Part shown: in pieces, positions 7,186-11,776 of the stretch | Position numbering within the stretch: the first letter of the stretch is position 1 | Layout of the letters: the number at the start of each line of letters is the position of its first letter | DNA from: an uncultured Lachnospiraceae bacterium | GTDB lineage: Bacteria; Bacillota; Clostridia; Lachnospirales; Lachnospiraceae | Reading direction: 5' to 3' | Length of the DNA: 11,776 nucleotides | NCBI GenBank assembly: GCA_934434905.1 | Contig: CAKSAI010000071.1 | Span: 1 to 11,776 of the forward strand | Made by a program: the position numbers and the translations under genes | Notes under the pieces: model-generated | What the model was told of the DNA's origin: nothing | What the model saw: the letters and a program-made list of their open reading frames with translations, nothing else | Databases searched by the model: none

Positions 7186-7985
7186 TGTATCATCTGAATG
7201 TAATGTACGAGAAGAAGACGGTGCCTATCGAGTATCATAACGATGACCGTCTGTCAACGATTCCTCATATGCACAAGGAGGTAGAGATCATTTATGATGC
7301 CGGAGGGAGCTGCGCTGCGTATGCCGATGACAACCGCTGTGTGCTTAAGCCTGGCGATCTCTTTGTGGCGTTTCCCAATCAGATTCATTATTATGAAATG
7401 ATCGAGGACGGCAGCTTCTATGTGCTGGTAGTGTCAACGGAGATATTTCTGGGATTGGAACGTATGCTCAAGAGTAATGTCCCGGCGGAAAATCTGATCC
7501 ATATAGCGCAGGATGATCCCGCCCGACAACTGCTGGAGGAGATCCGGCGGGTCGGTGCCGAGAAGGAGAATGTCTGCCGCATGACTGCGATGAACGGATA
7601 TATCAATCTCCTGATGTGCAGTGTATTGCCGCAACTGACCCTGGTGCCCTTTCATTCCGGCGACAATGCCACGCTGCGCACGATCCTGGAGTATTGTGTA
7701 CACCATTTCAATGAGGAACTGTCGCTGGAGAAGCTGTCAGAAGATCTGCACTTCAGCAAATATTATATTTCACATATGATGAATCGGAGCCTGAACATGG
7801 GCTTTAACGAGTATATCAATGCACTGCGGGTGGACGCCGCCTGCAGGCTCTTAAGCAATACCGATAAAAAAATAGCCGACATCTCTGAGGATGTCGGCTT
7901 TGGTACCATCCGCTCCTTCAACCGGGCATTCCGGCAGCAGCAGCAGATGACACCGGCAGAATTCCGCGCCCGTGCGAAAGCATAG
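7185..7985 (+). CDS. AraC-family transcriptional regulator with N-terminal cupin sensor
   Basis: This 266-residue protein has an N-terminal cupin-like ligand domain, with HMHKEVEIIY at 28-37 and a GDLFVAFPNQIHYY stretch at 57-70. The C-terminal AraC DNA-binding domain has a first helix-turn-helix at about 180-201 (LSLEKLSEDLHFSKYYISHM) and a second at about 229-250 with the signature DVGFGTIRSFNRAFRQ, ending in MTPAEFR. The ATG overlaps the TrpB2 TGA as TGATG, with AAGGTGG only 4 bases before it, so translation is probably coupled. Placement in the same transcript suggests it controls the TrpB2 promoter, perhaps in answer to indole, tryptophan or a related amino acid; that is inference. It could also act on the convergent sugar genes. 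A strong hairpin covers its stop codon. Confidence 0.93.
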   Translation: MYHLNVMYEKKTVPIEYHNDDRLSTIPHMHKEVEIIYDAGGSCAAYADDNRCVLKPGDLFVAFPNQIHYYEMIEDGSFYVLVVSTEIFLGLERMLKSNVPAENLIHIAQDDPARQLLEEIRRVGAEKENVCRMTAMNGYINLLMCSVLPQLTLVPFHSGDNATLRTILEYCVHHFNEELSLEKLSEDLHFSKYYISHMMNRSLNMGFNEYINALRVDAACRLLSNTDKKIADISEDVGFGTIRSFNRAFRQQQQMTPAEFRARAKA

Positions 7986-7996
7986 GCGCGGAATTC
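7959..7996. terminator. Perfect 12-bp hairpin over the AraC stop codon, possible terminator or 3' stabiliser
   Basis: GAATTCCGCGCC (7959-7970) is the exact reverse complement of GGCGCGGAATTC (7985-7996). The 14-base interior can pair further (GTGC with GCAT) to present a GAAA tetraloop at 7976-7979, leaving one C-A mismatch. The stem is G/C-rich near the loop and lies between two convergent transcription units, as a terminator would. The base run after it on the plus strand is only GATTTG, and on the minus strand it is not T-rich, so termination may be weak. Confidence 0.5.
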
Positions 7997-8036
7997 GATT
8001 TGTGCGTCGTGTGAAGCATAGGCGCAAAACTCTATT
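7978..8036. repeat. Imperfect tandem duplication at the convergent junction
   Basis: The 12-mer AAGCATAGGCGC occurs at 7978-7989 and 8014-8025. With a 36-bp offset, similarity continues to 8000/8036 (19 of 23 positions). The first copy includes the AraC stop codon and the right arm of the hairpin; the second has lost the GGAATTC arm. It looks like a decayed local duplication. Confidence 0.55.
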
Positions 8037-8053
8037 GCTTGTGCAAGGGTATC

Positions 8054-8869
8054 TTATTGAGCATTCAGGAACTGGATGCTGGCCTCTGCGCACTCCATCG
8101 GGGTCTTGCCAAGGCTTGGCTCATCCTGCTCAACCACCACCCACTTGGTGCCGACTTCAGCTGCCGCAGCCAGAATGGCAGGCATATCCTGAAGTCCCAT
8201 TCCAACCGGGCGGAATTCGAACTTGTTGTCTTTTGTTTCCTTCTGCTTCCCATCATCGATGCCAATCAAGGCGTACATGTTCTCACTCTTGCTTCCTGCA
8301 AAGTCCTTTAAGTGAAGAATCTCGATGCGGCCTGCATATTTGTGGATATAGTCCACAGGATTCTCACCACCGACATTGACCCAGCAAACGTCAAGCTGCG
8401 GCTGGAGCAGATCGGCAGGAACCTCCTTGTAGAGGATATCCAGGGCATATTCCCCATCAATCTTGGTGAATTCAAAGTCATGGTTGTGGTAGCAGAGCTT
8501 CATGCCCAGGGCATTTGCCTTTTCACCCAGCATTTTTGCACCATCGATGACCTGCTGGAAACCAGGCTGACCGGGACGGTACTCCGGGGTGAGGTAAGGG
8601 ATGACTACATACTTGCAGCCGATCTCGTGATATACCTTAAGAAGATCCGGATCCGCCATCATATCGACAAAGGGAACATGGGCGGAAATGGGAACAAGCC
8701 CGATCTCCTGACACATTTTCTTGATCTCTGCGGCGCTGTGGTCAAAGAGGCCGGCGAATTCTACGCCGTCATAACCCAGGGCCTTTACCTTGCGAAGGGT
8801 TCCTTCGAAGTCCGCAGCCATGTCATTGCGGACAGAATAGAGCTGTAAAGCTACTGGAAAGTTTTTCAT
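8054..8869 (-). CDS. Sugar phosphate isomerase/epimerase-family TIM barrel protein (IolE-like)
   Basis: This 271-residue protein belongs to the xylose-isomerase-like TIM barrel superfamily, which holds isomerases, epimerases and dehydratases such as IolE. The start MKNFPVALQLYSVRNDM is the typical first strand. YHNHDFEF at 127-134, QLDVCWVN with D160, HLKD with H186, and VVVEQDE with E247/E250 supply the expected metal and catalytic residues. It probably binds a divalent metal and acts on a keto-sugar or keto-cyclitol in the cytoplasm. AAAGGAGA (minus strand, bases 8879-8886) sits about 10 bases before the ATG and abuts the stop of the upstream oxidoreductase gene, so the two are surely one operon. 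It is the last gene before the convergent AraC gene. The exact substrate cannot be told. Confidence 0.88.
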   Translation of the reverse strand: MKNFPVALQLYSVRNDMAADFEGTLRKVKALGYDGVEFAGLFDHSAAEIKKMCQEIGLVPISAHVPFVDMMADPDLLKVYHEIGCKYVVIPYLTPEYRPGQPGFQQVIDGAKMLGEKANALGMKLCYHNHDFEFTKIDGEYALDILYKEVPADLLQPQLDVCWVNVGGENPVDYIHKYAGRIEILHLKDFAGSKSENMYALIGIDDGKQKETKDNKFEFRPVGMGLQDMPAILAAAAEVGTKWVVVEQDEPSLGKTPMECAEASIQFLNAQ

Positions 8870-8886
8870 TTTGTGATATCTCCTTT

Positions 8887-10053
8887 CTAGATCTCCGGTA
8901 TCTCAACGGTGACTTCGTGTCCGGCCTCGCTGGAGCGGAAGATGCCATCGATGATGGCCTGGTTGTAAATGATCTGGCTGGTGGGTACAGGAGCCTTTCC
9001 GCCTGTGATGACCGCATCCAGGAAGGAGCGGATCTTCTTGTCGAACAGATTGCTGTCGCCGTGGATAAGCGGAATCTCTGTCTGTACCGGCTTGCCGGCC
9101 ATATCATGGTAGATGGTCATGGGCTTGTTGAAGGTGCCGTTCCAGCAGTCTGTGGACGGAACGCGCAGAGAACCCTTGGTACCCATGATGATGGTGTCAC
9201 CGGGAGTATCCAGGTGCATATACCAGGCGATACGGAAGTCCAGGATAATGCCGCCCTCCAGACGGATATACGCAGAAGCAAAGTCATCAACGCTGAACTT
9301 CTCTGCGCACTGCTCAGCCTTCTCGCGATCGAATTCGGCATAAGCTTCCGGTGTCTTTCCGAAGAAGCCGGTGGCGGTTCCGGAGACGGTCAGCGGCTTC
9401 GGATTGCCGATGGCGTTCATGACCAGGTCGATGGAATAGCAGCCGATATCGCCAACGGCGCCAAGTCCGGCCTTGTCATTCTCGATGAAGGTCTCACTCC
9501 AGCTTACGGGGATGCCGTGGCGACGGCCGCCACCGGTCTGGATGTAGTAGATACGTCCAAGCTCGCCGGACTCTACGATCTTCTTGATCATCTGCATATT
9601 CGCATCGAAACGAGGCTGGAAGCCTACGGATACGATCTTGCCGCTCTTCTTCTCGGCACGGCAGATCTCAATCGCCTCATCTAAGGTTACGGTCATCGGC
9701 TTCTCAAGAAGTACCGGGATGCCGTGCTCCAATGCGTAGACGGTACACTCCTTATGCGTGCGGTTGTAGGTGCAGACGCTGACAGCATCCAACTGGCAGG
9801 TGTCGATCATCTCCTTGTAGTCGGTAAATGCCTTTGCATCTACCTCGTGATCCTTGAAGAATTTCTCTGCCTTACCGGGAACCAGATCGGCTCCGGCCAC
9901 AACCTCCACGTCCGGCTGCTTCAGGTAGCTGTCGATGTGGCTGTTAGCGATTCCGCCGGTACCGATGATGCCGATGCGCAGCTTCCTGTCGCTGCGGATC
10001 ACGTCCTTTTCGCTCATGTCTGTAGAAAAATTGTTCATATCAAGTGTTGCCAT
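8887..10053 (-). CDS. Gfo/Idh/MocA-family NAD(P)-dependent oxidoreductase
   Basis: This 388-residue oxidoreductase is expected to oxidise a hydroxyl of a sugar, cyclitol or glycoside with NAD(P). The Rossmann motif is GIIGTGGIANSH at 28-39, and EKPMT at 117-121 carries the conserved lysine K118. In GAVGDIGCYSIDLV the position that is usually His is Tyr (Y206), as in glucose-fructose oxidoreductase-like members. The C-terminal alpha/beta domain is complete. About 25 residues precede the first beta strand; Met6 and Met13 are possible later starts, but AGGAGG nine bases before the ATG at 10053 supports the long form. It stands 17 bases upstream of one TIM barrel gene and 30 bases downstream of another, all on the minus strand. 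The product probably passes a keto intermediate to one of these isomerase-like partners. Confidence 0.92.
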   Translation of the reverse strand: MATLDMNNFSTDMSEKDVIRSDRKLRIGIIGTGGIANSHIDSYLKQPDVEVVAGADLVPGKAEKFFKDHEVDAKAFTDYKEMIDTCQLDAVSVCTYNRTHKECTVYALEHGIPVLLEKPMTVTLDEAIEICRAEKKSGKIVSVGFQPRFDANMQMIKKIVESGELGRIYYIQTGGGRRHGIPVSWSETFIENDKAGLGAVGDIGCYSIDLVMNAIGNPKPLTVSGTATGFFGKTPEAYAEFDREKAEQCAEKFSVDDFASAYIRLEGGIILDFRIAWYMHLDTPGDTIIMGTKGSLRVPSTDCWNGTFNKPMTIYHDMAGKPVQTEIPLIHGDSNLFDKKIRSFLDAVITGGKAPVPTSQIIYNQAIIDGIFRSSEAGHEVTVEIPEI

Positions 10054-10083
10054 TTTTAAAATCCTCCTCTAAGAATTTATGAT

Positions 10084-10998
10084 TTATATTACATATTGCT
10101 TCATATAACGATAACTTAAAATCACGGAATCCAGGATCTTCTCCCGGCTTCCCTCGAAGGCCTTATCCTCTACCTCGACACAGGCACAGCCATCGTAGCC
10201 GATATCGGTGAGAGCAGAGACATAACGCCCCCAGTTCACGTCGCCGAGGCCGGGCAGCTTCGGACTCATGAACTCCAGGGGATAAGCCATGATCCCAACA
10301 TTGTCAAGCTTGTCGCGATACAGCTTGATATCCTTGAAGTGGACATGGAAGATCTTATCCGCAAATTCGTAGATGGGCTTCACATAGTCGATGTGCTGCC
10401 ATACGAAGTGGCTGGGATCGTAGTTGATCCCAAGATTCTCGCTGGGCAGGATCCGGAAGATCTCCCGCCAGAGCTTCGGGGTGGTGAAGAGGTTCTGTCC
10501 GCCGGGCCACTGTTCCTTTCCGAACAGCATGGGGCAGTTCTCAATGGCGATCTTTACGCCTTCCTCCTCCGCCAGACGGATGATGGGCGGCCACAGTTCC
10601 CGTACCAGATCCAGATTCTCCTCCACACTCTTGGTCTGATCCCGGCCAATGAAGGTGGTAACCATGTTCACACCCAGCAGTGCGCTCATGTGGATCACCT
10701 TCTTTAAGTGGGCGATATTGGCGGCGCGCTTCGTAAGGTCGCCGTCCATAGTGTTGGGATAAAAGGCCAGTGAAGAGATGGTGATGTTCTTCCCGGCACA
10801 ATAATCCTTGATGTAGCTTAAGTATTCCTCCGAGGTGTTGTCTACATCGATGTGGCTGACACCGGCATAGCGGCGCTCCGCCTTGCCCTGGGGCCAGCAG
10901 GCTACCTCCACGCACTCATAGCCGCAGGCGGCCGCGTGGTCGATCATTTCCTCGAAGGTAAACCCGTCATAAATTGCGCTTACAATCCCAAGTTTCAT
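10084..10998 (-). CDS. Sugar phosphate isomerase/epimerase-family TIM barrel protein, second type
   Basis: This 304-residue TIM barrel protein is in the same superfamily as the gene at 8054-8869 but clearly a different subfamily, longer and with different motifs. MKLGIVSAIYDGFTFEEMID starts the barrel. Likely metal ligands are E153 in IENCPM, D194 in NYDPSH, H220 in HVHFKD, and E275/E277 in VEVED; LPGLGDVNW at 248-256 is common in sugar epimerase-like members. It may isomerise or epimerise a keto-sugar, or cleave an oxidised glycoside. AGGAGGAG (minus strand, 11006-11013) lies 7 bases before the ATG. A 7+7 inverted repeat lies just upstream at 11027-11042. It sits between two Gfo/Idh/MocA genes in one direction, which supports a shared pathway. 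Substrate unknown. Confidence 0.88.
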   Translation of the reverse strand: MKLGIVSAIYDGFTFEEMIDHAAACGYECVEVACWPQGKAERRYAGVSHIDVDNTSEEYLSYIKDYCAGKNITISSLAFYPNTMDGDLTKRAANIAHLKKVIHMSALLGVNMVTTFIGRDQTKSVEENLDLVRELWPPIIRLAEEEGVKIAIENCPMLFGKEQWPGGQNLFTTPKLWREIFRILPSENLGINYDPSHFVWQHIDYVKPIYEFADKIFHVHFKDIKLYRDKLDNVGIMAYPLEFMSPKLPGLGDVNWGRYVSALTDIGYDGCACVEVEDKAFEGSREKILDSVILSYRYMKQYVI

Positions 10999-11026
10999 GT
11001 AATAGCTCCTCCTAGTATAATATATT

Positions 11027-11042
11027 TTCCCACAAGTGGGAA
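11027..11042. promoter_or_regulatory. Inverted repeat between two minus-strand genes
   Basis: TTCCCAC (11027-11033) and GTGGGAA (11036-11042) are exact inverted arms around AA. On the minus strand this lies 28 bases before the ATG at 10998 and just ahead of an A/T-rich stretch (AATATATTATACT) and the ribosome site. As RNA it could form a six-pair stem with a CTTG tetraloop, but no T run follows. A DNA-binding operator or an internal processing hairpin are both possible. Confidence 0.4.
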
Positions 11043-11070
11043 TGATTTCTGATTTTTGAGCCTTGAATCA

Positions 11071-11776
11071 TCAGATGGAAACTTCCACCGCCTGCTTTGC
11101 CGCGTCGGAGGCGAAAGCAGCCTCCATCACCTGCATCACCCGGCGTACTTCCCGGTGGGTTATCAAGAGATCAGCCTTGCCGTCCAGAGCAGCGCAGAAG
11201 TTCCGGTAAAAATCATGGACGTCGCTGACCGGCCGTTCGATCTCATATTCATCCAGAGTAACCTCATCTCTGGGAGCCATGGTCTTGGTGATTCCCGCAG
11301 CGGTCTGCACAGGCAGCACGTCCTTCTCGTTCCATGCTTTCATGCGAGCCACCTTCGCCTTCTGCCGCCAGTCGGTGATCAGCGCGGTGCCGTTCTTGCA
11401 CTGCATATAGAAGCGGGGCATAGCGATGAAGTTGTAGGTTCCTACCTCGATATAGGCGCTTTTTCCATCTGCAAAATACAGTGACAGCTTGAAGCCGTCA
11501 TCCACCTCTTCATTGGTGATGTGGGAGGTAGTGCAGTAAACCCGAACGATCTCGGCCGGGAGGATCTGAAGCATCTGATCGATGAGATGTACGCCCCAGT
11601 CCAGGATCATTCCGCCGCCGTGGGCCTTCTCGCAGCGCCAGTCGCTGGGAATCCCGCGGGAACCGTGGACTCTGGATTCGATACAGATGGGCTCGCCGAT
11701 CTCGCCGCTTGCCACAATGCCCTTTATTGCAAGGTAATCCACGTCAAAACGGCGGTTCTGATGGACGGTGAACAGC
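11071..11776 (-). CDS. Gfo/Idh/MocA-family oxidoreductase, 5' end cut by window edge
   Basis: Only the last 235 or so codons are here; the frame runs open past the GTG at 11742 to the right edge, so that codon is internal. The missing part should be the Rossmann NAD(P)-binding domain and the EKP lysine. The visible part begins in the domain junction with VHQNRRFD, then the GEIGEP turn and GGGMILDWGVHLIDQ, whose His codon (11587-11589, minus strand) is the usual catalytic histidine. The rest is the C-terminal substrate domain, ending VEVSI. Unlike the oxidoreductase at 8887-10053, it keeps His rather than Tyr at that site, so the two are not simple copies and probably act on different substrates or positions. 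It is 72 bases upstream of a TIM barrel gene. The operon promoter is probably right of the window. Confidence 0.88.
   Translation of the reverse strand, partial: LFTVHQNRRFDVDYLAIKGIVASGEIGEPICIESRVHGSRGIPSDWRCEKAHGGGMILDWGVHLIDQMLQILPAEIVRVYCTTSHITNEEVDDGFKLSLYFADGKSAYIEVGTYNFIAMPRFYMQCKNGTALITDWRQKAKVARMKAWNEKDVLPVQTAAGITKTMAPRDEVTLDEYEIERPVSDVHDFYRNFCAALDGKADLLITHREVRRVMQVMEAAFASDAAKQAVEVSI

Noticed and set aside
7972..8379. Plus-strand open frames opposite the isomerase gene after the AraC stop, up to 178 codons
   Set aside because: They lie antisense to a gene with clear family motifs, have no convincing ribosome sites and no recognisable domains.
8917..9684. 255-codon plus-strand open frame opposite the Gfo/Idh/MocA gene
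   Set aside because: It is a shadow of the G/C-biased codons of a certain gene; its translation shows no known motifs.
11007..11042. Promoter TTCCCA / TATACT directly before the gene at 10084-10998
   Set aside because: Spacing is 17 bp, but transcription would begin inside the ribosome binding site, leaving almost no leader.

Overview
The window looks like chromosomal DNA of a Gram-positive, gut-type Clostridia, most likely Lachnospiraceae. This is inferred from three things: a clostridial-style enzyme I active-site loop, strong AGGAGG ribosome sites with some GTG starts, and the gene content (PTS enzyme I, a YfhO/GtrA/GT2 cassette, a TrpB2-type enzyme, and sugar dehydrogenase/isomerase pairs). 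Base composition is moderate, and I see no rRNA, tRNA, CRISPR array or insertion sequence. The window is densely coding, with no gene-free stretch over about 130 bases.

Layout. (1) Bases 2-1558, plus strand: ptsI, encoding PTS enzyme I, cut by the left edge. (2) Bases 1559-1733: an intergenic region with an extended -10 promoter and an 11-bp-period direct repeat. (3) Bases 1734-5681, plus strand: three overlapping genes for a YfhO-family membrane glycosyltransferase, a GtrA-family putative flippase and a GT2 polyprenyl-phosphate glycosyltransferase. Together they match the known three-component extracytoplasmic glycosylation systems, in which GT2 charges the lipid, GtrA flips it and the GT-C enzyme transfers the sugar outside. 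(4) Bases 5682-5811: a well-formed promoter with an operator-like inverted repeat between -35 and -10, and a short leader. (5) Bases 5812-7985, plus strand: a stand-alone TrpB2-type tryptophan synthase beta-like gene, overlapping by one base with an AraC-family regulator. (6) Bases 7959-8053: the convergent junction, with a perfect 12-bp hairpin over the regulator's stop codon and a partly duplicated segment. (7) Bases 8054-11776, minus strand: a run of four genes that alternates Gfo/Idh/MocA oxidoreductase and xylose-isomerase-like TIM barrel, twice. The first oxidoreductase is cut by the right edge.

How the genes may work together. The YfhO cassette probably glycosylates a surface polymer or protein, identity unknown. 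The minus-strand run is probably a catabolic module that oxidises a sugar, cyclitol or glycoside to a keto intermediate and then isomerises, dehydrates or eliminates it. The substrate is not readable from the sequence. The TrpB2/AraC pair forms its own regulated unit. The best candidates for something new are the doubled oxidoreductase/isomerase run, whose two oxidoreductases differ at the catalytic His/Tyr position, and the regulated stand-alone TrpB2.
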